A stretch of DNA of 64,000 bases from Cyclobacterium amurskyense (GCF_001050135.1 NZ_CP012040.1:2267001-2331000); one strand, 5' to 3'; positions 9,371 through 16,652 are shown, counted from the first letter of the stretch. Numbers and translations: made by a program. The notes: generated by a model not told the origin, from the sequence alone.

Positions 9371-9763
9371 TTACTTTTGGTTCTTCTTCTCTGAGTCTTT
9401 GAACTGTTTGGCACCAGACTTTTTTTCAAGATCTAGCCCATATTCTTCTTTGGCAATATCTACCATGATCTGGTATGCCCTGCCCTTCAAACGGCTAAGC
9501 TTCAGCTCTTCTTCAAGTTGCCTTATACGGGCTTTTAACTCACTATTGGAATCCTCTTTTATTGCCATGTTTTTTAAAATCGGAAGAGGATCTTTAGGAA
9601 GCCTTCTTTCAAGACCAGCAAAAATCCTCATCCATTCCAAGATAGCGGATTTGCTTTTAATTCCATAAATATGCCTTGCCTGTTCTTTGCTTAAAGTACC
9701 TGAAAGTACTTCCATAACGATTTTTCTCCTTGCATCTTCGGAGAACTTTTGTAATTCACTCAT
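9371..9763 (-). CDS. IS3-family transposase OrfA (helix-turn-helix)
   Basis: This 130-residue protein has an N-terminal HTH (ARRKIVMEVLSGTLSKEQAR then HIYGIKSKSAILEWMRIF) and a C-terminal leucine-zipper coiled coil (LKARIRQLEEELKLSRLKG), the usual OrfA design for binding the IS ends and dimerising. Its last codons read CAA AAG TAA; an AAAAG slip by -1 leads into OrfB, producing the OrfAB transposase. Confidence 0.9.
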   Translation of the reverse strand: MSELQKFSEDARRKIVMEVLSGTLSKEQARHIYGIKSKSAILEWMRIFAGLERRLPKDPLPILKNMAIKEDSNSELKARIRQLEEELKLSRLKGRAYQIMVDIAKEEYGLDLEKKSGAKQFKDSEKKNQK

Positions 9764-9834
9764 TTTGTCCGATTATAGGTTTACAATTTTTAATTAAATT
9801 GTGTCAACCTATTTCAGTACACGACCGTTTTTTA

Positions 9835-9935
9835 ATGGTCAGAACTTGCCCCGGTTTATCGGGGTGGAATCTCGCATAGCTGATGATCGTCTAATCGCGT
9901 GACAATTGGGTCATGCTCGATTTCTTGCACTCGAA
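9835..9935. repeat. RAYT-flanking direct repeat, copy 1
   Basis: The block GGTCAGAACTTGCCCCGG, then TTTATCGGGGTGGAATCTCGC, then GTCATGCTCGATTTC about 40 bases later, recurs at 10418-10505. It contains a CCCCG/CGGGG hairpin next to GTGG, as in REP elements. Its inner end overlaps the 3' end of the RAYT gene. The IS sits immediately outside it. Confidence 0.8.
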
Positions 9936-10390
9936 CACATGTAATCCTCTGGTTTTTCCACGATTCCTGCCCTTACTGGATTCTCATGTATATAATTCAT
10001 TCTACTTTCAATCATTTCAGTTCGATAAAGTTCGATAGCATGGTTTTCATGTGTCCAAAATTGCATCTACCCAGTTCTTTTATTAGATTTCGCATGATAG
10101 GCAAAAATTATCTTCAACCATTCCTTTCTGCTTTCCTGAGGGTTTTCAATTATCATTTTTAGCAATTTCTTGCTTGTAAATTTCTTAAAATCACGCACCC
10201 ATCCTGATAAATTCGCATCTTTTTGTTGAACAACCAAGTAAAGGTGATTGGTCATGATGACATAACCAAAGAGGAAAAGTCCCTTTTCCTTTCTACAATA
10301 AGCCAAATTTTCCAAGATAAAATCTCGATAGACTTTTCTTGAAAACACATCTGCCCATCCCACCACTTGGAATGTTAAAAAATAGGGCAT
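9911..10390 (-). pseudogene. REP-associated tyrosine transposase (RAYT), interrupted by an in-frame TAG
   Basis: Read from ATG 10390, the frame gives 107 residues (YFLTFQVVGWADVFSRKVYR, VIMTNHLYLVV, DFKKFTSKKLL) and stops at TAG 10067-10069. The same frame resumes directly with MQFWTHENHAIELY, MNYIHENPVRAGIV and EDYMCSSARN, and ends at TGA 9911-9913. Together these form a 159-codon RAYT of normal length and order. The HUH motif, usually NHIHL or NHLHL, reads NHLYL, so the second metal-binding histidine is lost. RAYTs are single-strand DNA transposases that act on REP hairpins. With a stop and a damaged active site this copy is probably dead, unless TAG is read through. Confidence 0.85.
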
Positions 10391-10410
10391 TTCATCTGTT
10401 TATATTTGTT

Positions 10411-10510
10411 TTCCAAAGGTCAGAACTTGCCCCGGTTTATCGGGGTGGAATCTCGCTACAATAATCATTTTTTGGCCTGACGATTTTGTCATGCTCGATT
10501 TCCTGATCTC
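10411..10510. repeat. RAYT-flanking direct repeat, copy 2
   Basis: This is the second copy of the 9835-9935 block, upstream of the RAYT start, with the same CCCCG/CGGGG hairpin and the GTCATGCTCGATTTC end. The shared TTCATCTGTTTATA lead-in (10391-10404) matches 8278-8291 on the far side of the IS. Confidence 0.8.
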
Positions 10511-10658
10511 TTATTTGATAAGCCTCTCCCATAACTAAAAATAGTCTATCCTTGAATGAATTGCCAATGAATGCTGCCCAAGTGTATTGTTGATTGGGTT
10601 GGGGTTTCAAATTTCAGTACAGTATTCAAAATTTTATCCATTTGTTTACATAAAGGGG

Positions 10659-10745
10659 GGCTTCAGAAGCCATTGCAAATGGCATATAAAAGATTTCGAC
10701 TTAGAAGTCAGTTAGGAATAAAAGGGTGTAGAGGATTCTACACCC
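10659..10745. repeat. Run of four short perfect hairpins
   Basis: Within 87 bases there are GGCTTC-A-GAAGCC (10659-10671), GCCATT-GCA-AATGGC (10669-10683, sharing bases with the first), GACTT-AG-AAGTC (10698-10709) and a 9-bp stem GGGTGTAGA/TCTACACCC with loop GGAT (10724-10745). A 65-codon open frame across it is only a by-product. The cluster runs straight into module C. Confidence 0.7.
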
Positions 10746-10980
10746 AGCCGAGGTTTCAACAACAATAAGCACGGGTGGCAACCGTGGATAGGGAAGCATT
10801 TATTAAATCTGCAACCCTGGAAGGGTTGAAGGAGCCTTGGAGCTTGAATAGTCTTTATGATAGAAAGTTCCTTTATTCTTGATTTAGAATTAGCATTTTA
10901 TTCCTTACCTGTTAGTTGCTGATTCTCCGCTTATTATTATCTTTATAGGTATTAATAAAGTAGGGGGTCAGGGAATACGC
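10746..10980 (+). repeat. Composite repeat copy 5 (C-E)
   Basis: A decayed CACGGGTGG..CCGTG hairpin (10770-10786) and a perfect CAACCCTGGAAGGGTTG hairpin (10812-10828) are followed by the GGAGCCTTGGAGCT block and module E. Modules A and B are missing, perhaps lost when the RAYT and IS elements arrived. Confidence 0.78.
10905..10975 (+). promoter_or_regulatory. Module E candidate promoter, copy 4
   Basis: TATCTTTA at 10938-10945 is preceded by TTG at 10916-10918, 19 bases away. The start codon at 10998 follows after about 50 bases. Confidence 0.55.
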
Positions 10981-10997
10981 TGTGCAGGCATGCAAAA

Positions 10998-11507
10998 ATG
11001 ATAACAATAGAACTACATAAAAGATATTTCATTACTGAAAAAAAACTAATTGAAGAGTTAGATAGCCGGTTTGACCAAGTGGCGAATGATGAAGCTAATT
11101 GGACTACAACCTACGTTGACAATGAAACAGGTGATAAGTGGCTTTACTACAGAGTTGATACCGAATATCATGGTGGTGGAAATCCAGTTATGGGACGGCT
11201 GCCTCTACCAGACACGAGTAAACTCATTGACATTGTATTGCAGACAGTTAATGAAGGTGAAGTTTTTGCAGCATGTCGGACACTTGTAAACAATGAACAA
11301 CTAAGGAAAATAGATTTTCGGTCTGACTTAATTAACCGACTCGAAGATTTGAAGAATAAGGACAGACAAAAGATGATTATTGATCTGACAGGACTTGACT
11401 CGTCAATGAACAGAAGAGGAATCATTGGAAAGAGTTCATACCACGTGGACAAGGACGCACAACACTTTCAAAAGATTGCTGACAGAGCGATAAAATTAAA
11501 AGAATAG
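10998..11507 (+). CDS. Hypothetical soluble protein of the array
   Basis: This 169-residue protein has no signal peptide or membrane helix. It shows a conserved-looking W-rich block (NWTTTYVDNETGDKWLYYRV) followed by EYHGGGNPVMGRLPLPDTSKL, and a helical C-terminus. The pattern recalls small immunity-type proteins, but I cannot name a family. It is a one-gene cassette, with module E 22 bases upstream of the start and module A 20 bases after the stop. Confidence 0.6.
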   Translation: MITIELHKRYFITEKKLIEELDSRFDQVANDEANWTTTYVDNETGDKWLYYRVDTEYHGGGNPVMGRLPLPDTSKLIDIVLQTVNEGEVFAACRTLVNNEQLRKIDFRSDLINRLEDLKNKDRQKMIIDLTGLDSSMNRRGIIGKSSYHVDKDAQHFQKIADRAIKLKE

Positions 11508-11524
11508 AAAAAATACGACCCGTC

Positions 11525-12000
11525 AATAACTAAACATTCTGACGGCTGGATCCCTTCGACACCCTTCGGCAGGCTAAGGGACCGTGCTCAGGGACCAGTT
11601 TATTAAGTGAAAATTAGGATTATTTTGAAAGGAGGGGAGTAATAAATAAAACGGACCATATTGAAACCCTAAAATAATTTGCAGTCCTCTTTCCTTTAGT
11701 AAAATTCAATTTCCTATTAATCCTTTTGTTGGTTAGATTTTGGCTAAAGCCGGATGCTGTATTACCCTTTTTAAAAATAGGCTAAATCCAATTCCTATTA
11801 ATAGCTATTTTTTGGAATATGGCTTTGTTTCAAATCGTGAAGCCTGAGGGGCTTCAATAATAATAGCCACGGGTGGCACCCGTGGTTAGGAAAGTATTTA
11901 TCTAACCTGCAACCCTGGAAGGGTTGAATATGGGTTTAGTAGCAGGAATGTCTTATTGTAATTAACTACATATGTCTTGAATTAGGTCTTAAAGTTTTCA
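11525..12000 (+). repeat. Composite repeat copy 6 (A-B-C)
   Basis: A is at 11529-11608, with an altered CCCTTCGGCAGGCTAAGGG core. B is at about 11610-11830. C is at 11839-11926, with GAAGCC/GGCTTC (11839-11855), perfect CCACGGGTGGCACCCGTGG (11867-11885) and perfect CAACCCTGGAAGGGTTG (11910-11926). Confidence 0.87.
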
Positions 12001-12005
12001 ATCAT

Positions 12006-12070
12006 TACCTGTCAGTGGCTGCAAGTTTACTTCATATTATTATCTTTATAGGTATAATTAATATAGGTTG
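12006..12070 (+). promoter_or_regulatory. Module E candidate promoter, copy 5
   Basis: TATCTTTA lies at 12041-12048, about 54 bases before the start codon at 12102. The spacing matches other module E copies. Confidence 0.5.
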
Positions 12071-12101
12071 TCAGGATCTATTTTATGCGCAAATTATAAA
12101 A

Positions 12102-12569
12102 ATGAAGAAAGTCACCAGTATAATATTGACCTATAGAGAGGCATTAATGCATATCTGGAACACATATTATGTAATTGACCAATCGGTTGCAGGCGATTTT
12201 ATTTTCGAGGTTGATAAAGCATTTTCACTTGTAGAAAAAGGACTTTTTGACTCATTAGTTCAGGCAAAAATATTTGACTATGCCCAAGAACCAGATTTTA
12301 AGGATTGTTGGGATATTTATGTAGTCCCTAGAAAACGAATAACTCAAACGAAAGGTGGCATAAAAAAAGGGCTTTATTGCGAATGGAAGGACTACGAATT
12401 TCAAAATGATGATACGATATTCAAATTCAACAGGCTTTTCGACTGTGACCAAGAAGGTGAAATGAAAGGAGAATTTGTGAGGGTAAAACCATACAATTCT
12501 CAAAACGAAAGACCCTTTACAGATTATTTGTTCAAAATAGACGATGTAGAATTCTATATAAAAAACTAA
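12102..12569 (+). CDS. Hypothetical protein of the array
   Basis: The 155-residue product begins MKKVTSIILTYREALMHIWN and continues with acidic and aromatic stretches (QAKIFDYAQEPDFKDCWDIY, EWKDYEFQNDDTIFKFNRLF). It has no signal peptide or membrane helix. A longer frame from GTG 12015 would start inside the module E promoter, so ATG 12102 is chosen. The family is not recognised. It forms a one-gene cassette followed directly by module D. Confidence 0.6.
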   Translation: MKKVTSIILTYREALMHIWNTYYVIDQSVAGDFIFEVDKAFSLVEKGLFDSLVQAKIFDYAQEPDFKDCWDIYVVPRKRITQTKGGIKKGLYCEWKDYEFQNDDTIFKFNRLFDCDQEGEMKGEFVRVKPYNSQNERPFTDYLFKIDDVEFYIKN

Positions 12570-12571
12570 CG

Positions 12572-12800
12572 CCAACAATTAAGCTACAATGATGCAATTT
12601 AAGGCTTCGATTTATTGTAGTCCTGAGCAGCCAAGATTGGGACTCTGCCTCAGGTAGTCTTCTGCTATGGGGGTTGGATAGGCTTTTTACTTGGTAAAGG
12701 GAATTAGCTGGCATTAAAATTAGACGAATTGATTGTCTAGTAGCACTTTTAAGTCCTTGTTTCATGATTTTTGAGGTCTCAGGTAACCGGAGGCATAGAT
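12572..12800 (+). repeat. Composite repeat module D, copy 3 (longest)
   Basis: D starts two bases after the stop codon with CCAACAATTAAGCTACAATG and runs to TTTTTGAGGTCTC near 12780. Its halves match 8020-8135 and 1-90. Starting immediately at a gene end, it resembles a cassette boundary. Confidence 0.8.
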
Positions 12801-12864
12801 GTCCCAATGATTTCATTTAAGCTTTTTGATAAATCCGGGGTAAATGTTTTGGATGGGTTTTATA

Positions 12865-13280
12865 AATAAATCGGACCATATTGCCCCCCTAGAATGAATA
12901 AGTTTGCAGCCATCTTCCCTTTGGTATAGTTCAATTTCCTATTAATACTTTTGTTAGCTAAATTTTGGCTAAAGCCGGATGCTGTTTTACCCTTTTTAAA
13001 AATGGGCTAAAGCCCACTCCTATTGAGTAGTTATTTTTAGAAATAGGGTTTATTTGATATTCAAGAAGCCTGAGGGGCTTCAATAATAATAGCCAAGGGT
13101 GGCACTAGTGGTTAGGAAAACATTTATCAAATCTGCAAGCCTGAGAAGGGTTGAACAGAAGCCTTTATAATTTGGAAAGCCACTTTTTATCCTTAATCAG
13201 GACCTAAAGGTATTATTCATTATCTGACAGTCGCTGGTAGTTTACACCTTTTAGTTAATAATTAGGTATGCTGTCACGGG
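12865..13280 (+). repeat. Composite repeat copy 7 (B-C-E')
   Basis: B is at about 12865-13060 and C at 13065-13160, with an intact GAAGCC/GGCTTC hairpin (13065-13081) and a decayed CCAAGGGTGGCACTAGTGG. E' at about 13217-13275 keeps the flanks but has lost the TATCTTTA box, so its promoter may be dead. Confidence 0.78.
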
Positions 13281-13429
13281 CTAGTCTACTTTTTCATTTC
13301 CAAACAAGAATGAATACGCATTTCGATAATTGCGTAACTGCAGTTTGACGACCCATTAATATTTCCAAAAAATGGATACTTATTCCTTATTGTTTCCGTT
13401 TTTGGTAAACAATTTCGTATATTGATCGT

Positions 13430-13900
13430 ATGAATGTAATAGAAACCTCTTCAGGGAACAGTCATATCGTTGAGATAAATCCCGTAGAAGATGGTGACTA
13501 TAAAACACTTAGCAAGAGTCGTTTTTTCTTTGACTGGAAAAAAGAAAAAGCTTATGAAATATATAAGTTACAACTATCAGGAACAAGTGAAATTTTAGGG
13601 ATTATATCATTAGAAAAAATCCCAGAAGAGTGGCGAGTACACATTAGACTTTTAACCGTTTCAAAAGATAACAGAGGAAAAGAAAAACAGTATGACGGAA
13701 TTGCGGGGAATTTAATAGCGTACGCAGCTAGAATCGCGGTTAAGGAATATGCTGAATATGCCTGTGTATCCTTAAGGCCAAAAAGTCAAATTGCCCAACA
13801 TTACATTGACAAATACAATATGAAATTAACGGGTATGACTTTGAGTATAGAGGTGCCTGAAATTTTGGATTTAATTAATCAGTATGACCATGAAAAGTAA
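13430..13900 (+). CDS. GNAT-fold N-acetyltransferase-like protein
   Basis: The 156-residue protein has a GNAT layout: a central beta hairpin (EILGIISLEKIPEEWRVHIRLLTV), then an acetyl-CoA loop of Q/RxxGxA type (EKQYDGIAGNLIAYAARIAV), and a C-terminal PKSQIAQHYIDKYNMKLTG segment typical of the last helix and strand. The substrate is unknown. It overlaps the next gene (an HTH-like protein) by 17 bases, so the two are one unit. Some GNAT proteins are toxins that acetylate aminoacyl-tRNA and pair with DNA-binding antitoxins; that role is possible here but unproven. Confidence 0.68.
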   Translation: MNVIETSSGNSHIVEINPVEDGDYKTLSKSRFFFDWKKEKAYEIYKLQLSGTSEILGIISLEKIPEEWRVHIRLLTVSKDNRGKEKQYDGIAGNLIAYAARIAVKEYAEYACVSLRPKSQIAQHYIDKYNMKLTGMTLSIEVPEILDLINQYDHEK

Positions 13901-14423
13901 AACTAATAAGGATCTTATTGCAGATGCTGAATATGGATTAGATTCAAGGTATAATTCAAAGAAAGAACGAGAATCAGAAGCTGCATCATTAATGGAAGCA
14001 CGATTAATGAGAATGAAGAATTTGTCTAAAGAGCATATTATTCGAGCAAAACTCATGCAGCTAAAGTTAAAAATGGAAGCATATATCGAGCAACCAATGT
14101 ATGATGATCAAAATCACTTTGCTGATTTCCTAAAAATATATGTAGACACCATTTATTCAACAAGAAATCACTTTGCTGAGGATATTAATATTACACCAAT
14201 CAGGCTTAGTCAAGTAATTAACAATCACCGAGATCCCAAAGATGAATTTATTATGAAGTTAATGATTCATTCTGAGAAGGTATTTGAAAAGATCTGTAGT
14301 TTTCAAAAGGAAATTTGGTACCAAGTATATTTTCATGAGAAATTATGTGACACCATGTCAAGCCAAGTAGAATGGAGAACAAAGCTTGAAAAGGATGTTA
14401 AGTTTAGTACAGTAATAGATTAG
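13884..14423 (+). CDS. Helix-turn-helix-like partner of the GNAT protein
   Basis: This 179-residue soluble protein has a charged helical N-terminal half and an HTH-like segment in the middle (RNHFAEDINITPIRLSQVIN then NHRDPKDEFIMKL), similar in spacing to XRE/HigA-type antitoxin folds. It starts at ATG 13884 inside the GNAT gene, which implies translational coupling. It is probably a DNA-binding autoregulator or antitoxin; the family is not firmly recognised. Confidence 0.58.
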   Translation: MTMKSKTNKDLIADAEYGLDSRYNSKKERESEAASLMEARLMRMKNLSKEHIIRAKLMQLKLKMEAYIEQPMYDDQNHFADFLKIYVDTIYSTRNHFAEDINITPIRLSQVINNHRDPKDEFIMKLMIHSEKVFEKICSFQKEIWYQVYFHEKLCDTMSSQVEWRTKLEKDVKFSTVID

Positions 14424-14434
14424 AAAATTACTCA

Positions 14435-14760
14435 TGAATATGAACCGGCATATGAAGTGAAGATTGAGGTTTTTTTGTTGGGAGGGGAGTAATAAATAAA
14501 ACGGAGCATAATGACCCCCTAGATTAAAATAATTTGCAGCCCTCTTCCCCTTGGCAAAGCTCTTTTCCATAATAATCCTTTTGTTGGTTAGATTTTGGCT
14601 AAAGCCGGATGCTGTATTACCTACTCAATCTCAATAGGAATGAGCTAAAGCCCATTCCTATTGAGATTGAGTAGGTGTTTTTTGGAATCTGGCTTAGTTT
14701 CTAATCGTGAAGCCTGAGGGGCTTCAACTACAATAAGTAAGGGTGGCAACCTTTTGACAG
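14435..14760 (+). repeat. Composite repeat copy 8 (B-C)
   Basis: B begins with the ATGAAGTGAAGATTGAGG lead-in at 14452 and runs to about 14700. C keeps the GAAGCC/GGCTTC hairpin at 14709-14725, but the CCACGGGTGG hairpin has decayed to AAGGGTGGCAACCTT. A, D and E are absent. Confidence 0.8.
14621..14674. repeat. 22-bp perfect palindrome within repeat copy 8
   Basis: Positions 14621-14642 are the exact reverse complement of 14653-14674 (arms start CTACTCAATC and end GATTGAGTAG). The 10-base centre can pair further through GCT/AGC. In other copies only the inner AATGGGCT/AGCCCATT part is palindromic, so the left arm here has been rewritten to match the right. Confidence 0.88.
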
Positions 14761-14814
14761 GCAAAGATTTGAGTTTAAGGAACAGGTTATAGGCTTTGCG
14801 TATGGGTTTTATCT

Positions 14815-14990
14815 TAAGCAACGGAGCATATTGACCCCCTAGAAAAAAGGTTTATTGCTCGTTTCTCTTTGGTATAACCCAAATTAATTTTTTTGTTCGC
14901 TTGATTTTGGATTTTACCCTTGTATCCATAAAAAATAAAATCAGCTAAATCCAATCGTCTTCTTTTTTACGTAGGTAGGTTTTCAAAGGT
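14815..14990 (+). repeat. Diverged partial module B
   Basis: ACGGAGCATATTGACCCCCT at about 14821-14840, then TTTCTCTTTGGTATA and a TTTTTGTTCGCTTGATTTTGG block, follow module B order with many changes. It is a second, older B copy directly behind copy 8 and just upstream of the lipoprotein gene. Confidence 0.6.
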
Positions 14991-15029
14991 GATAAATACG
15001 CACTATTCTTTAACTAAATAAAAATTGAA

Positions 15030-16031
15030 ATGAAAAATTCTAACCTAATTAAAGGCCTTCTTGGCTTTTCTTTGCTCGCTTTTGCTTCATGTGATGATAA
15101 TGACATGATGGATATGGATAAGCATGGGGCAACTTTATTTGTTACCAGCAACGCCAGTGGTGATATCAATACCTATCAGTTTGAAGAAGATGGAGGGGTG
15201 GTAATGAATATGTTTACTACGCTTTCTACGGGAAATGAAGGCGTTCACTACGATGAGACCAATGATGACCTTATTGTGGCTTCTAGGAGTGCACTTCAAG
15301 TAAATGTATATGCTGATGTTTCCAGTGTTTTGATGAATCCCTCACTTGCTTTAAACTTGGGAGGTTCCAGTGCTGCAGAATTAATGAATCCAAGGGCCAT
15401 GGCGGTAAACGGAAATACTGTGGTAATTGCTGACAATCAGCAAAACCAGTTTTTCGTCTATACAAAGTCTGGCAACAGCCTGATGTTGAAGAATACTTTT
15501 GATATTGATTTTGCTGTCTGGGGAATTGAATTTATTGGTGACGACCTATTTGCAGTAGTGGATAAAACAGCTGACCTGGCAGTATTTACTAATTTTTCGT
15601 CAAACACTTCGGATGGAATGCTACAAGCCTCAAAAAGGGTTACCATTGAAGGTATTGTACGTACGCATGGACTGGCGTATGATGCGATGAAGGACATGAT
15701 GGTGATGACAGATATCGGTGACGCTGAGAATACTGAAGATGATGGAGGGTTTCATCTTATTAAAGATTTCAATAGCACCTTCAATAATACCTCCGATGGT
15801 GGAACTATCGGGATGTCTGCTCAGACAAGAGTGGCAGGTGCTGCCACGATGATGGGTAACCCCATTGATGTGGCTTATGACGGCGAATCCGGCACGGTAT
15901 ATATTGCAGAAATTGGAAATGGTGGAGGTCGTGTACTGGCCTTTTCCGGTTATGGAAATGGTGGAAATGTATCTCCTACATGGAATGTAGCTCTTAGTGG
16001 AGCCAGTTCTTTGTATTTGGCTACTGATTAA
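15030..16031 (+). CDS. Exported lipoprotein with beta-propeller-like repeats
   Basis: This 333-residue protein starts with a lipoprotein signal ending in the lipobox LAFASC (Cys21), followed by DDND, so it is probably anchored in the outer membrane or exposed at the surface. The rest consists of repeated four-stranded blade-like units (GATLFVTSNASGDINTYQF, RAMAVNGNTVVIADNQQNQF, GIEFIGDDLFAVVDKTADLA, IDVAYDGESGTVYIAEIGNG), as in NHL or lactonase-type propellers. Binding partner and activity are unknown. An intrinsic terminator follows. Confidence 0.65.
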   Translation: MKNSNLIKGLLGFSLLAFASCDDNDMMDMDKHGATLFVTSNASGDINTYQFEEDGGVVMNMFTTLSTGNEGVHYDETNDDLIVASRSALQVNVYADVSSVLMNPSLALNLGGSSAAELMNPRAMAVNGNTVVIADNQQNQFFVYTKSGNSLMLKNTFDIDFAVWGIEFIGDDLFAVVDKTADLAVFTNFSSNTSDGMLQASKRVTIEGIVRTHGLAYDAMKDMMVMTDIGDAENTEDDGGFHLIKDFNSTFNNTSDGGTIGMSAQTRVAGAATMMGNPIDVAYDGESGTVYIAEIGNGGGRVLAFSGYGNGGNVSPTWNVALSGASSLYLATD

Positions 16032-16120
16032 TTTGCTGTGAGTACGAAAGTTCAGTTGGTATAAGTAGAGTTGATAATATTGCTCGGACCATTGTGGGAA
16101 AGGTGAAATTTCATAAGGTG

Positions 16121-16150
16121 AAGAGGGACATTTATATGTCCTTCTTTTTT
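16121..16150 (+). terminator. Intrinsic terminator after the propeller lipoprotein
   Basis: GGGACAT and ATGTCCT pair around a TTAT loop, extended by AAGA/TCTT with a bulge, and are followed by six T residues. Confidence 0.75.
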
Positions 16151-16174
16151 AGGTTTACGCTATAGAATTTGAGA

Positions 16175-16550
16175 TGAGAGCAGAACCTGACGGCTTGAAT
16201 GCTTTCTAAGTTTTGTGGTCAAAACAACTTTAACAAAATTCAATATTAATACTATTTTTACCTAAATTGTGGCTAAAGCCGAGTGCTATAATTACCGCTT
16301 TTTTAAAATGGGCTAAACCCCATTCCTTTTGAGTAGATATTTTTTATAATATAGCTTATTTGATATTCAAGAAGCCTGAGGGGCTTTAACAACAATAATA
16401 ACCACGGGTGGACATCCTGTGGATAGGAAAGTAACCATCAAATCTGCAACCCTGAAAGGGGTTGAACAGGAGCCTTGGAGCTGGAATTGTCATTTTATGA
16501 TGGGAGCCCACATTTTGTGAGGAATAAGGAAACAGTTATATTATTCTTTT
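16175..16550 (+). repeat. Composite repeat copy 9 (A'-B-C)
   Basis: A is reduced to a CCTGACGGCTTGAATGC remnant near 16178. B (about 16225-16365) has lost its first part. C at 16371-16475 has a slightly decayed GAAGCC hairpin, a decayed CCACGGGTGG stem (16402-16422) and a CAACCC..GGGTTG stem (16447-16464). Confidence 0.75.
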
Positions 16551-16610
16551 CCTGCTGGTTGTTGATCATTTGCTTCGTTGTATCTTTATGGGGAATGGAG
16601 ATAGGCCTAT
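16551..16610 (+). promoter_or_regulatory. Module E candidate promoter, copy 7
   Basis: TATCTTTA at 16581-16588 follows a TTGCTTCGTTG stretch and lies 65 bases before the amidase start. Confidence 0.48.
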
Positions 16611-16652
16611 GAGGCGAGAGTCTAAGGGCAATTCAACCAAACTATTCACGCG

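Larger units (their letters stand above)
8303..9821 (-). mobile_element. IS3-family insertion sequence (IS150-like)
   Basis: The element is about 1.5 kb, with two overlapping-frame genes on the minus strand. Imperfect 21-bp terminal inverted repeats lie at 8303-8323 and 9801-9821, sharing CTGAAA and GGTTGACAC. No clear target duplication is visible (TCT before, CGA after), so the ends have drifted or a flank was lost. It is inserted into a repeat that surrounds the RAYT gene. Confidence 0.88.

Noticed and set aside
8303..9821. Target-site duplication of the IS3 element
   Set aside because: The bases next to the ends (TCT and CGA) do not match, so no duplication can be claimed.
10571..10768. 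65-codon + strand gene
   Set aside because: It spans the hairpin cluster and the start of module C; the codons follow the inverted repeats and no homology is recognised.
541..16475. Standard integron attC sites
   Set aside because: I could not find paired RYYYAAC/GTTRRRY core sites at cassette ends, and no tyrosine integrase is in the window. A covariance search would settle it.
1..16600. CRISPR array
   Set aside because: The repeats are hundreds of bases long, modular and separated by genes, with no short regular spacers and no cas genes.
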